From: Aplidium turbinatum | Taxonomy: Eukaryota; Chordata; Ascidiacea; Aplousobranchia; Polyclinidae | DNA length: 64,000 bases | Reading direction: 5' to 3' | Assembly (NCBI GenBank): GCA_918807975.1 | Contig: OU964923.1 | Span: 20,379,235 to 20,443,234 of the forward strand | Part shown: in pieces, positions 12,901 through 24,068 of the stretch | Position numbering within the stretch: the first letter of the stretch is position 1 | Layout: every line of letters begins with the position of its first letter | Made by a program: the position numbers and the translations under genes | Notes under the pieces: model-generated | Told to the model about the DNA's origin: nothing | The model's database searches: none | What the model saw: only the letters and a program-made list of their open reading frames with translations

Positions 12901-15900
12901 AAGTGGTTCTCAAGCTAAAAGAATGATTTCATCTATACGAAATGTGGAGTTCATCATCACACTCTTTTGTCAACTATCTGTGTTTACCGTATGTTGTGTC
13001 TACCACTTAGCAGGTTGTTTCAGAAAAAGGGTCTGGATTTATCTGCAGCTACAACACTTGTCAGAGATAAAGCATTCTCAAAGCCCGGCGTGAAAGTTGT
13101 GATGATGAATTCTGTAGTTTATTCCAAAAAGAATCCCAAGTTTTGTTAAATTTTAACATTACCGTTACCTTACCTCGAATTAATCAACGACAAGTTCACA
13201 GGACAAATGTTCCATCTTTTTCATCACCAGAGCAATACTACAAAAGGTCGATCTATATTCGTGGTACTAAAGGTCGATTCCAATGTTGGATTCCTTCATA
13301 CTGTACTTGACTTGGAAACAAGTTTTGCAGCTGACACTTTAGCATCTTGTCACCTAACATCATTGCTACCACGAAATTGCTCAAGTATCGACCCGATAAC
13401 TTTGACAGAAGTCATTTGCAACGCCTACAACGGCTTGTTACGTCATATATATGGTGTGGAATCTGCTCCATGTTCAGAGATCCAACTATGGAAGGAGAAG
13501 TGGGCAGATATAACTGTTCCGGCGACTGTTGCAGTCTTACCGATGACTGCGGAAAAAGCTTTACAACAGTGTGCAACAGTGTGATGAAAATGTGTACACA
13601 ATCGTAGCCTACACTCTCTTCTAAAATTACAATTAACCTTGCCAGTCAGCGTAGTATCATACCGAAAGAAGCTTTTCATCTCGTCGGTCGTTGAAAACCT
13701 GGCTGTGGAACAACATCGGCGAGGAAAGACTGAAATGGATTTGCCTTTTTCTAGGAGAGACCCCCGTCGTTGTTTGTGCCGGGCTGATCACTTGCCTGAA
13801 TGTCTATGACATCGCCCCCCCCCCCCCCTAACATTAATACCTGGATCCGCCCCTGTGCACAGCTAAAAGGAAAACCAGTCTGAAACTACAACTTAGGATG
13901 CCTACATAGGCCAAAGTCTATGTGGTTTATCTGCAAGAGAGAATTCATTGAAGGCAAACAAAGTAATCAGCGCTTCGGGACAAAACGTCGGAAATCGAGT
14001 AGCACACAGTTACAACAGATAAGAAAAATTTCTATGGAAAGTGTATCATGGCCATTGGCCAAGGTAAAAACCCAGAAGGAAGTCTACCTGTTCCAGCATG
14101 CAATGCACAATCAGGTTAACGCTAACTGATTCCATAGGAACACAATTCATCAACTCCTGGTAGTACCGAGTGTCGACCATCAGCACACCAGGAGGTACAA
14201 AGGAAAGCACTGCACTTGCACCCTCTGAAGCCGTTTTTGCTTTTTCTCCTCGCTTTCCTAAATAATGCAATGAAGAAAATTGTAATAGAAATACAAGTCA
14301 ATTTTATACATAATTATGAAGACACATCCGCAAAGCTCCTGGAAAATGATCACTGTTGCTGCCTTTTGTTTGTTGTTATGTATTGAGTTTGTGCAACAGG
14401 TTGTAACTTCTGCCATTTTTTGTAATCTGTAATCAAGTTTGAATGTGCTCTGAGTTTATTCAGCATATGGTGTCCTTTCATACTTTTTACAGACTTGTAA
14501 TGGTTTCTCCAGACTTGAAATAAAAACAAATCTAACAAAAGCACGCCTTCGATCAACCGTGAATCAATCCACAAGCAATTAACAATACGAAATACGGGAC
14601 CAGCAACGACTTGAAAACATCACATCTTACCGAAGGCATTTTTACCTTGCCCAGTAGGTATTTTGCTGTCGATGTAAGGATTATCGAGTTTGCCAAGCTC
14701 AGGCACATGCCAAAGTTCGACGTTTTTCAGATAGTTTAAATACTGTCTTTCCCAGTCCAATGTATCATAGATGTTACTCGAAACATCGTCAAAAATAGCA
14801 GCGCCGTAACTTTGCTGAGGAAATAAAGCATGGTAGTAAAATAATGCAGGAAAAAACTTCCAAAAATCAATTGGTCTAAGAATTACGTTTTCCAATTTAT
14901 ACAAAACTTTTGAAATTTTCTCTGAAAAGTTTAAGAAAAAAAAAACTAATAAAAATTTAACAATACACTTATTCAACTATTAACAAAAGTAAGGCAATGA
15001 AACAAAAGTTTTCATTGAATTTCAAAATTGTAGGGATTGCATTAGCTTTTAATTACTAAAGATAAAAAGAGCATCTTAAACATCAGTAAGGGGCTAAGGG
15101 CCCATTAGAAGTGATGCAAAAATAAAAATTCTGCGATTTGATTTCACGTAAAATCGGCATAGAGACTTGTAGTTTGAAAGTATACACACTAACAAAAGTT
15201 ACCAGGTTATCGTGATCCTCCCAGTTTGCGGGGTATATCAGTTCCTTGACAGTGTACTCGTTGATAATCACATCTTGCAGCTTTGAGTTAGGGGGAGCAT
15301 TAGCAAGCACGGCGGGCAAAAGCTTCCAGAACAAAGCCAGCTTTTTCACCTCGAGTTCACGTTGACAATGAATTTGCGACAAAGCTTCCTCTATATAGAA
15401 AAAGTGTTTGGTGAATTTGAAAAATGGTGAATTTTCAATTTTAAACCTTCTGCATTTCTCCGACATGAATCACGCTTGGTCGAGTGGTTAACGTTCAAAT
15501 GACGTCGGTTCGACGTCACACAAAGCAAACGGCGGCGTCATGAACATTTGATGACATGTTGGAAGGTGTATGCGAAGGTTATCATGTTTGCCTCGCTTTC
15601 AATTTAAGCAAACTCTTCAATCACCGGTCATATGCTTCGCTACATATCATGCTTAATTTACAAACAATGTTGATAAAAATCAAAATAAAAAGTGAGAAAA
15701 ATCTCAGTTATTATTAATTGACGAAATAAAAGATTAATTGTAATTTAACACTGAGAATCAAAACAGCTTTCAATGAAGAAAATGATTGGAACGGAAAAAA
15801 AAAACATGGTTAAAATATTTGCTGAATTATGAATTCACTTTCTAGCATATTAGGCTTCATCTTTTTTATACCACTTGGTATGAGTGTAAAGCCATTATTA

Positions 15901-18900
15901 AGGGGTCTGCTACTATTCGGTGAGTCCGATTCGGTGAGTCCGATTCGGTGAGTCTGATTCGGTGAGTTCCTAACCTCTAACCCTAACTCCTAACCCCTAA
16001 CCCTAAAACGGCAATGATAATTAGGCCACGGTACCCGATAATTAAAAAAAAAAAAATTGAAAAAATCCCCCGTTAAGGGATCGGACTCACCGAATCGGAC
16101 TCACCGAATCGGGCCATTCCGAATTATTTGGCTGGTAAGCCACAGATGAATGTATATAAAACTGCACATTCAGCAATGACGTTCTATCAATACGATCTCC
16201 GATTAATGAGAGCGAGTGAGCTGTTGTGTTGACACGCAAAGTGATAATTTAGCACTAACCATCATGGTCTTCCGACCCTACTTTCGCATCAAATATCTTG
16301 GCTAGAAAATCATAACTTTCCGAGGCGATCTTGATGACTCCATTGATGTGAATCCCCATCTCTTCCAGCAGCACGAGCAACTGGGCCTTCTTGAACCCGC
16401 ATATCAGTATGTAATGCTGTGGACTGTCATCTGGTTCATCATCTGAAATGAAACGCAGCTCTTACTGAGGGCTAAGCTAATCTTCAACGCTAGTTAGCAG
16501 GAAAAAATGACGCTTTGGATCGGCATCCGCAAAAAATATTCACACATAATGGCCCAATGGTCGAAAAAGTATGGGGAAATCTGGCCTACAAGAAACCCTA
16601 AATTGACAAAATCTTTTAATCGCGTTGTTAGAGCCACTGGTGACGGTTGTTTTTTTTGACGATATGGGAACGTTCAAATATTACGTAACTCCTTTGAGGG
16701 GGAGGGGGGGTTATGCAAAGCGTTACGTTAGCGTCACATCGGGGGGAGGGGGTTCAAGCAAAACGTTACGTAACGCTTTCGAGTACGGAATGGTAGTTTT
16801 TTGTGCTGAATTCGTAGTGAAAAAGAATTACATGGGGGAGGGGGGGATTGAAAAAAACGTTACGTTGGCGTTACATGGGGGGGGGATGGGGGTCAAAAAT
16901 TCGGAAAAAAAGCGTTACATAATATTTGAACGTTCCTTATTACTGACACTATATGTTAATCCTATTAACCATTACTTTTTCTAGTTCTACTACTCATAGC
17001 TTACAAATAGTTATAAAAGACATGATAGCCATAAATTCCAACAAACCAATATATTTATTTTTTCCATCATCCGCTCCGCGCTTTTTCAATGTACTCCAGT
17101 CTTTCTTTGGTGTGTGTGAATCTGGTGTCTTCTTTCCTTTCTTCCCTGGTGAGTGACTTCTTCCTCTCTTCTTTGCTGCAAAAAGGAAAAATCATATCAA
17201 CAACCTTTTCAAAACCGTTCTTGTGGTGTCAAAATGTCAAAACTTGTCCTTTGTTGTTTGTTTTACAGTATCATGCAGTATATAAAAGGTAGGGTGCGTG
17301 GTTTTACATCTATTGTGCTATTTTAAAAAGTCAGGTTGCGGTGCTACTGTTTTCGTGTCTTCGTAAAGAGTGTCCAACTATCCAACCAGTGCTGCTTTAT
17401 TGTGGCACTTTGCAACTAACAGTTGACAAGCTGTAACTGGGCGACCTGTAGTGGGCGACCTGTCGTCAGCATCTCTGTGCGGCACCACACCATCAATGAA
17501 ATGTCCAATAAGATAACTACAGAGAGAACTCTTCAACATGAAATCTCTACACTTCACATTTTCAACTATTTGTGCTGAAACCACATGCAAACTAAATTTT
17601 ATTGAAAAAGGGCATAAACATAATAACACATGTCTGTTCTCTGGTCTCTGAAACAGCAGATATGAATTTTGTGCTTTGTTAGGTCAAAATAAAAACCTAG
17701 TCCCACTAAAAATATCACTATTTTTTAATGGTTAGCATTCAAGACTGCACTTCAATGTGTCACTACAATGTCGGCACACTATATATCTTACTTTGCCTGA
17801 AAACTGCACTTTACATTTCTGCGCTGAAACAATCCACAATTTAGAGCCTTTTGTAGTAAAGTTTTTGTATACACAATTTGCCTAAACACTATAGCGTACG
17901 TGAACATCAAGTCTTGTGTAACATCATAACATTTGATGCATTACTTCGTAAATATGTTTTTTTCTTTTGTTGGAAGATGCGAAGTATCGTCTAACTCTAT
18001 TGTTGCCTCCCTGATGAGGTCTGATTGCCATCGTATATCAAATTACCGTCTTCATTATAATAATTCTATGTATATATGCTATTATCTAGTTTTGATGGCT
18101 GCCATGTCATCTGATTGTTTTTATCGTTCTCAATACTTTCAGTTCTTCTAACTTGTAACGCTACCGTACCGTTGTCTGTAAACTTGTAACAGTAGATAGG
18201 CCTAGCCTATTTATTGAGATTTTGTGCATTTGCAGTTTGTGTATTATTTTGTTATTTTTTGATGTTATTTCGTTGTTGTTGTTCATTATTTGTGCATTTG
18301 CAGTTTGTGTATTATTTTGTTGTTTTGTTTTGGATATGGACAGCTTTGTCTGATGCAAATAAATTATTATTATTGTAGCCTTGTGCTGATAGCCGGGAAG
18401 AACGCCCCTTTCTTCACATTGTAGGTTATATTAACAATTCACCTGATCCTTTTTTGTGCTTTCCTTTCTCATCTTTAGGTTTTAAATCATTTTCTTTCCT
18501 TCTTATTGCCTCATCTTTTATGTGTAATAATCCGAATTTTATCAGCTTGGCCAACAAAGGCAAAGGAATTTCTTGCTCTGCACTCATGAAGCTATAAACT
18601 GTTTCAGTTATTTCAGAAAATAATGGTAATTTTGCTGGTTTTTTGCTTTTTGGATGTCCAAGCGTGGACACCTAAAATAAAATTATGACAAATAAAAATA
18701 AAGACTAAGATATTGCGACCCTTGTATTTCAAACTATGGTAAGCTAAAAAAAATGTTTTCATTGTATTCACAATAAATATTGAAATGACATCAGTTTTTT
18801 CAACATCAAATACGGAAGCTTGCTATACATACACCGGTTTTATTTTAGGCTATTATGTTAGGGCTTAGAATGCTAACATATTTTCAGGTAGGGTCAAAAC

Positions 18901-21900
18901 TGCAAGTAGAAAAGAGTGCAAGTGATGGACAAAAAAACATAACATTAAAAAAACGAGAATTTCATTTGTTGATTTACAAGGTTTAAACAAATACAACGCA
19001 TTAAAACTAAATACCAAAAGTCTATGATTGATTGTTCAGTGTTGTATATTACTAAAACAGTATTTTATCAAGTATGTCAAGTGTGTAACTACTCAGACAG
19101 TTGCTTTTGAGTGCATGCATCAGCATTTGGGTAAGGATGTACGGAAACTGCAATATTAAGTTACAGCCGGAACTGAAATTGTAAAAAAAAGTTTCGGCCA
19201 GAACAGGAATTTTTATATATAAAATAAATTTGAATGAAAAAAAAATCAAATACATAAAAATCTGAAGCAATCAACAAGAGAGAAAGAGGTGCTGCAATGG
19301 TGGGGATCTAATAAATGTGAACAACTGAACATCTCAACTTTAGCACTTTGGCTAAAAACTTGTTAACAACTCCCGCATCTTCAATGCATTTTGAACTAGG
19401 TTCTTTTCAGAAACAGCAAGTGTTTTTGAAGAAAAACGTTCAAGGTTATTGCCCAATACCCACTAGGGTGCGGCTGATGCCCCGTAAAATTTAAAACTTG
19501 ATTGTAGCAACCCTAACTTTTTTTTGGAAGTGAGGCTTGGTCTACAAAGCTTAAATATGAAGTTTCAGGAAACTTGAATAAGGTCTAGGGGGTCCAGATT
19601 GCAATCAAACTTTTATAGGATTATCGATTTTCCCAAATTTCAATTTTGACATTAAATTGAGTGATTTATGTTTAAAAAAAAATTTGAGTGGTTTTTATAT
19701 GTTCATTGTTCATGTGATACCAGCTAATTTTTGTAAATTATTGCAAATTATAGTTTTTATGCTGTGAACAGCAGCTTAGGTTTCACTTAGAACCAGTGTG
19801 TCAATTTAGGGGTAATTTTGCATACTTCGAGCAATGGAATTTCTGAAATTTTTGCAGAATTATGGCAACCTTTCTAAGTTTAGACAAAATCTGTGAAGCA
19901 TACTTTGCAAAAAATTTCAAAAACGGTGTCTTCAGATTGCAAATTCTTTGTATGGACATACCGTAACTGACACTTCAAAATCAGTGTTTTATACTTTTAA
20001 TGCCATTTACCACAGCGCTGTGTAGGCTTTAATCATACTAAATTTAATATAAGCACTCCTTTGTTGCTTTTGAGTTAAAATATAGATATTACGAAGTGAC
20101 ATTCTAACATTTGTGTTTCAGTACTCTATGATTCTTAATTGCATATCATTTCACTACAGGTTTTCACCTTAAAAAGAATTACTTCACCCACATGGTGCCT
20201 ACACGCAGCCTAAAGTAAGGGGCGACCTATATCTTCTTGAAGTTGTATACAAGCAACAGTTGTAATGCCTTGTATTACAGCTTGTTGTGTCAAAAACAAG
20301 AGACGTAACAAAATCTTTGCAATGCCAATCTTCAAGCAACTGCATAGTAACTTTGGACACAAGTGCTCCAATTGTTTCTGTTGAATGGGTTGGAATTATT
20401 GGAACACCCAACAATTTAATGCCACCGATGCCAGATATCAAAACTCGGAGCCTTTCATCTTGCTTTTTACTTGCTTGTTAAAGTCTCCAGAAGTTTTCCA
20501 TCCCAATGTAAAGCACCAACAGCAAACAGCAGGTGGTGACCACGCGGAGAGAATTTTTTCTGAAATATGTTGCGCTGTTTCAACTTTGTATCTGTGTGAA
20601 TGAGATGGATGGAGATTTAGCTTCAAAGCATCTCCAGAACAGGCTTGAACTATATGATGGAGAGTAAGAGATAAGGCAGTTGGTGTAATGCTGTTTCTGA
20701 TTGCTGCAGAGACTAATCCTGGAGATTTCATTATGTCATGAGGAATGAACATGGCTGTTCCTGTTTTTGATCTTTCATGAGAGCGTTTTTCCTCTATCTC
20801 ACAAATCATTGAAGATGTGCATGGCTCATTGTCCACGTCACCCTCAGCTTCTAAATCAATAGCATTATTTATGCCGTTAACTCAGGTCTCCTCCTTTGCT
20901 ACTCGTCTATCTTGCTGTTGTCGCCTGGTACTGATCTTTTTAACTTTTGCTTCTAACACTTTATCTTTTCCAGCCATACTTGCTTCCCGGTTGCCTTGTA
21001 TACTGATAAGGAATAGAATGTCTTCTTCATTGCTATTTTTTTCATTACATTGCGTGGCCAGAAAGGAAAGGTTTTGCTAAGCTTTTTCTGAAATTCCTGT
21101 ATATTCTTTAGTGGTTTGCCTTTGTCTCTCTTAATCTTCATTTGAAACTCTTGCTTGTAAAAAGAAATTATATTTTCTGACATTTTTTGCTTTGCAACTG
21201 TAGAAATGTTAGCTCACAAGCAAAACGTAAAAACTTGCTCAACTGTACTGTAATTACCTGCCTTCCTGATAAAATTGTTTGAATTAATTTGAAAATCACT
21301 TGCTTTTAGGTTGGTAACTTGCTACGTTTGATACCTTGATCTGCTTTTGTGGTAACCGTAGCAAGTAGAACATACCAAGGGTCATGTTGTGCATGAGAAG
21401 ACATAGCCTAGCAAACTTTTTTTCTTTTAAATAGCCTACCAACTGAATACAAACTACACGTATTGATTCTGATCTGCAATTGATAAATACGATTCTATGA
21501 ATGTTTCACCACATAGCATACTAAATGTTTAAGGTAATTCACCATACCTAAGTTGTCACAATTAACATGGTTAGGAGCCTTGTCTTGATATTGGAGAAGT
21601 GCTCTGTAACGACTCCTTACATTTAACCTTATTCTGAAACTGGGAACAATGCCTTAGAAATTATCTGCACTTACTAGACTGAAACTGGAGGTATTTGACA
21701 GAGCTAAACAGTCACATAGGCATGTTTTCACTTTCAGAGATTCTAAAGGTAAAGCTTACAAGTAGTGACCAGGAAGATTTCAGTCACTCACATTTAATAA
21801 AAGTTGTGTATTGTACTGGTTAGGCTAATACACAGACTACATGTTGTTCTACTGCTTAATACTTGCATTCTCCAGCAATTACATCAAGCATATTTTGCAA

Positions 21901-23780
21901 TAGGTTGTCACATTACGTCTCAAAATAGTGTTTGGCTGTCAGCTTGCAAAACCATACTTGTTAAAAAATAGTATGGAACATTATAATAGCCTACTGTGTG
22001 AAACATTGCGACTGTGGAGCCTAGATGACCTTAAATACAGAATTTACCATGATAAATGAAGAACTATGTAGCACTGTAAAACTACCCGATTATGGTAATT
22101 AAGTACCAAATTTCTCAATTTTCAATTCAAATCTGGACCCCCTAAACATTTATAGATCGGTCTTAAACTTCATGAATATTGTTTTTGTACCAAGTGTCAC
22201 CTATAAAAAAAAGTTAGGGTGTTTTGCTTCAGGTCGGGGCATCAGCCGCACCCTAATACCCACTGCCCAGTACGCTACGGAAAAACTAACATTTTTGGCC
22301 ACAATCTGAAATTTAAGTAAAACAATTACCTCTGAACCAGTACAAAGTAATGTTTAGACTGATATTATCCATAATATCGATAGCTCAGTTGGTTAGCATG
22401 CGATTTCTTGAACAAAGAAGCTTCAAGATCAAGTGACATTAGTTTGACTCTCGGAGTGTGCGCTTGAGCAACGCATTGTAAAGCCTGCTCTCCATTCAGC
22501 AGCACCAAATGATTGAAATAATTCTCTGCAACAACACCTCAACATTCGGAAACTTCACTCTGTCAATCTCGGTAACTGGCCCTACGTCAAAAGCCTCTAT
22601 GAGTATGCGACAGTGCAACACTACCAGGAATAACCTATCAAGGTTTTGTCAGTTCGAGGATAAAGATGCCAACTTAACCAATGTGTACTGTTTCAATATT
22701 ACCAATGATTGTTCTGTTGTTTAGTATTTTGTTTCATCATTTATATCATCTGTATTGCATGTTATGATTTACAAATACTGTATTATACATAAATTTGCCT
22801 ATTTAATTATGGTAGCCTACCTAAAAATTCAAGCAGTGCAATGGAAACAAGTTTGAAAATACTCAATACTCACTCACTATGCAAAATAGGCCGACATACA
22901 AAGCATAAACACATACAACAATTAAAAAAACTATTGGAGTCACAGTTTATTGCTATCTTGGCCAGAATTTTAGTTGTTCTGGCTGGAATAAATTTCCGGT
23001 ACATCCCTATTTGAGTAGCCTATAGCAAAGAAAATGCAATAGCAAATGACAATAAGATCAGTTTTCAACAGTTATGATGCAAGGAATGCTGCTAATACAA
23101 TACAAAGTCCCAGTAAGCTAATTCTTTACATGCCTAATATAGACACCAACAACTAAACTAGTTTGAGGTTGAATACCGTACTGGTTAACATATGGAACAA
23201 AACATGTTTAATGCCATCCTGGCTTTCAATATGTTATTTATAACCTTTATAACCTTACCATTTCCATGAGGTCACTTTTATGTAAACTGCTGAATAAACG
23301 TCGTTGTGGTATGTTAACCACAGTAGACAGAGCTTTGATATGATAATCATCGAGAACATCATTTTCAACGACAAACTGGATGTTAGCTTTCCAACTTTCC
23401 TACGTATGACAGTACAATAACAACACAATTAGAAAAATGACAAAAATTTAAAAGTAAATTCTGTAAGCTTGGACACAGGCTACCAGTAATCGCAAAATTT
23501 TAAATCCAAATAACCTATATAAAAGCAAGCATTTTTAAACTGAGTGTTGATTCAGTTGAATGTGACAATGTTGAAAATTAATTGCAATCAAACCTTTATT
23601 TTTCGGAAGCATTTTATGGAACACATTTGAAATATTCTGTACATATATTGGTTTTTAAACACAGGTTACTCAATTACTTATAGCATCTAGGCTACTTACA
23701 TCATCCAATGGACAATTCATCAAAGCTGGCTCCCAACGAGGCTGAGAAGATGTTGACAAGTTTCTTTGCTTTTTAGACAT
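44..23780 (-). CDS. SPAG17: SPAG17 (PF6 homologue), 5' half, 25 coding exons; continues beyond the left edge
   Basis: SPAG17 is the large scaffold of the C1a projection of the ciliary and flagellar central pair (PF6 in Chlamydomonas) and is needed for motility. I translated exon by exon on the minus strand. The product runs colinear with vertebrate SPAG17 as I remember it, including NDVLDDYHIKALSTVVNIPQ, KLIKFGLLHIKDEAIRR, DDEPDDSPQHYILICGF, IYDTLDWERQYLNYL, LIVHCMLEQV, TPFIRAGSIKG and VIKLMQDGSTKVLYGDG. All 25 exons have GT/AG borders and compatible phases, giving about 1,336 codons. The human protein is about 2,200 residues, so the C-terminal part lies left of base 1. The start is ATG at 23,780; the next residues align with the human N terminus. 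No alignment was run, so individual exon borders could shift by a few bases. Confidence 0.93.
3452..3546. repeat. Near-perfect 95-bp palindrome (foldback MITE)
   Basis: Two arms of about 47 bases starting CCCAGACAGCAAAATCTGTC mirror each other with one visible mismatch and almost no loop. It lies in the SPAG17 intron between exons 19 and 20. A half site (TTTGCTGTCTGGG) recurs near 2270, so the family is dispersed. No target duplication is clear. Confidence 0.75.
4483..4560 (-). repeat. tRNA-like SINE head
   Basis: Read on the minus strand it has an A-box-like GGCCGAGTGG and a B-box GGTTCGACACC, spaced as in a tRNA gene with a Ser/Leu-type D arm. It has no convincing acceptor stem, and a close relative lies at 5146-5216. 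It is probably a tRNA-derived SINE remnant in a SPAG17 intron, not a working tRNA gene. Confidence 0.5.
5146..5216 (-). repeat. tRNA-like SINE head, second copy
   Basis: The minus strand reads GGCTGCATAGCCGAGTGG, then GGTTCGACACCGCTC. These are the same A and B boxes as at 4483-4560. It lies in the intron between SPAG17 exons 17 and 18. Confidence 0.5.
7185..7545 (-). mobile_element. Partial hAT-type MITE, opposite orientation to the copy at 27.15-27.46 kb
   Basis: The stretch from the G9/C10 hairpin at about 7189-7216 to about 7545 matches the interior of the 27007-27500 element in reverse complement, including GTGACGTCAC-like and AATGCTCTCAGAATGCACCA-like stretches. Only one flank is recognisable. 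It lies in the intron between SPAG17 exons 13 and 14. Confidence 0.65.
8271..15390 (-). CDS. SPAG17: SPAG17 exons 6-13 (residues 255-688)
   Basis: Exon 6 is 15203-15390 (ELEVKKLALFWKLLPAVL). Exon 7 is 14646-14814 (IYDTLDWERQYLNYL). Exon 8 is 14088-14257 (VDTRYYQELMN, LIVHCMLEQV). Exon 9 is 10805-10945 (ECIADCLQGLYLTEKEEE). Exon 10 is 10318-10511 (SGPVLLRYGDDMTVR). Exon 11 is 9575-9795 (RASRLHELHRYVT, LFQFESMTLSAVDDG). Exon 12 is 9086-9166 (LWDDPYTLAAKKALID). Exon 13 is 8271-8407 (SPKRLLDDYVFTETFKY). Order and spacing follow vertebrate SPAG17. The intron between exons 8 and 9 is stretched by a hAT element and a minisatellite. Confidence 0.92.
8740..8885 (-). repeat. tRNA-derived SINE B copy
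   Basis: On the minus strand a B-box-like GGTTTCGATTCCCACT is followed by a tail that matches the copy at 38895-39030 (AGAGAGTT, GGTAATTACAGAAGAAAA). Two dispersed copies with a tRNA-like head support a SINE family. Confidence 0.6.
11050..11260. repeat. Low-complexity inverted CGGTCATT repeats
   Basis: Many degenerate copies of CGGTCATT and its reverse complement AATGACCG are bounded by T and A runs. The T-rich left end and A-rich right end mirror each other, so this may be a small foldback element. It lies in the intron between SPAG17 exons 8 and 9. Confidence 0.5.
11645..12172. repeat. Minisatellite, unit about 12-15 bp (GATGTTGATGCAT)
   Basis: About 530 bases of GATGTTGATGCATT and GATGAATGATGTT variants repeat in tandem. 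The left part favours GATGCAT units, the middle favours GATGAAT units, and the pattern reverts at the right end, suggesting higher-order exchange. Open frames here (His/Gln/Ser/Ile repeats) are artefacts of the repeat. It is intronic in SPAG17. Confidence 0.9.
12317..13855 (+). mobile_element. hAT DNA transposon with 8-bp TSD, degraded transposase
   Basis: The ends are CAGGGGCGGATTCAG and CTGGATCCGCCCCTG, an inverted pair. They are flanked by an exact 8-bp duplication TGCACAGC at 12309-12316 and 13856-13863. Plus-strand frames between 12615 and 13760 contain hAT-like pieces (HALNLSMSKTSCFSVRNTI, FFNASPKRNHVL, LFQKKGLDLSAATTLVRD, EMDLPFSRRDPRR) resembling the P52rIPK/zinc-finger MYM-like transposases. 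The frames are interrupted, so it is non-functional. It sits in the SPAG17 intron between exons 8 and 9. Poly-G and poly-C runs sit just inside the ends. Confidence 0.9.
15470..15530 (+). repeat. tRNA-like remnant
   Basis: TTGGTCGAGTGGTTAACG resembles an A box and GTCGGTTCGACGTCA a B box. There is no good acceptor stem. It probably comes from the same tRNA-derived family as 4483-4560. Confidence 0.4.
15912..16126. repeat. Inverted-repeat element with GATTCGGTGAGTCC arms and telomere-like core
   Basis: The left arm has tandem GATTCGGTGAGTCC units and the right arm has the reverse complement GGACTCACCGAATC repeated. Just inside the left arm lies a run of TAACC(C)(C)TAACC units close to the animal telomere repeat. 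It is in the intron between SPAG17 exons 5 and 6. Confidence 0.7.
16260..23780 (-). CDS. SPAG17: SPAG17 exons 1-5 (residues 1-254)
   Basis: Exon 1 is 23700-23780 (starts MSKKQRNLSTSSQPRWEP). Exon 2 is 23259-23399 (NIQFVVEND, PQRRLFSSL). Exon 3 is 18443-18671 (LPLFSEITETVYSFM). Exon 4 is 17047-17175, a Lys/Ser-rich linker ending KKRGADDGKNKYI. Exon 5 is 16260-16442 (DDEPDDSPQHYILICGF). Exons 3 to 5 join in phase 1. The 4.6 kb intron between exons 2 and 3 holds a DNA transposon and a SINE. The basic linker KKRGRSHSPGKKGKK in exon 4 matches the Lys-rich low-complexity stretch found at the same place in vertebrate SPAG17. Confidence 0.92.
16667..16936. mobile_element. G-rich TIR MITE
   Basis: The terminal inverted repeats are GGAACGTTCAAATATTACGT and its mirror ending ATAATATTTGAACGTTCC. 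The interior has several G runs (GGGGGAGGGGGG-like) and repeated CGTTACGT motifs. No clear target duplication is seen. It is intronic, between SPAG17 exons 4 and 5. Confidence 0.75.
19465..22254 (-). mobile_element. 2.8 kb DNA transposon, 10-bp TSD, long TIRs, decayed transposase
   Basis: The ends AGGGTGCGGCTGATGCCCC and GGGGCATCAGCCGCACCCT are exact inverted repeats, and similarity extends about 190 bases inward. An exact 10-bp duplication AATACCCACT flanks it at 19455-19464 and 22255-22264. Minus-strand frames from about 21183 to 20199 carry MSENIISFYKQEF, then SPGLVSAAIRNSITPTALSL, LLGVPIIPTHSTETIG and SLVFDTTSCNT. This resembles transposase-like proteins common in cnidarians whose motif is DTTSxNT. 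The frames are broken and the C-terminal part is missing. A 9-11-bp duplication is typical of Mutator-like elements, but the protein does not let me fix the superfamily. It lies in the SPAG17 intron between exons 2 and 3. Confidence 0.88.
22375..22670 (+). repeat. tRNA-derived SINE A, copy 1
   Basis: The head TAGCTCAGTTGGTTAGC is an A box and TTTGACTCTC a decayed B box. The body has TGCTCTCCATTCAGC and AAACTTCACTCTGTCAATCT, and the tail ends AGTTCGAGGATAAAGAT. The same head, body and tail recur near 25.6, 39.3, 57.6 and 59.8 kb. It is intronic in SPAG17. Confidence 0.85.
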
Positions 23781-23870
23781 TGTGTTGCCAGTTTATTAAT
23801 GCTTATATGAACATTATCATACAAGTATATCATAATATGATCTCTCATTTGTTTCATAATAGGATGGTTC

Positions 23871-24059
23871 GGAGCTGGTATACAAGTCCCCCCCCCCCCC
23901 CTTGGTAACTCACGACAAAGAGGAATTGACCAAAACATGTAGATTAAAGTGTGTGAACAGTAAAGCAAAGGTAAAGTAGTTTTACCCTATATGTTTGGTC
24001 GAGTCCTGTCTTTGTCATGAGTTACCAGGGGGGGGGGGGGGGACTTGTATACCAGCTCT
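23871..24059. mobile_element. 189-bp palindromic MITE upstream of the SPAG17 start
   Basis: Long inverted arms begin GGAGCTGGTATACAAGTC followed by poly-C, and end with poly-G then GACTTGTATACCAGCTCT. An exact 9-bp duplication GGATGGTTC flanks it (23862-23870, 24060-24068). Its near edge is 91 bases upstream of the SPAG17 ATG at 23780, so it lies in the 5' UTR or promoter. Confidence 0.85.
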
Positions 24060-24068
24060 GGATGGTTC

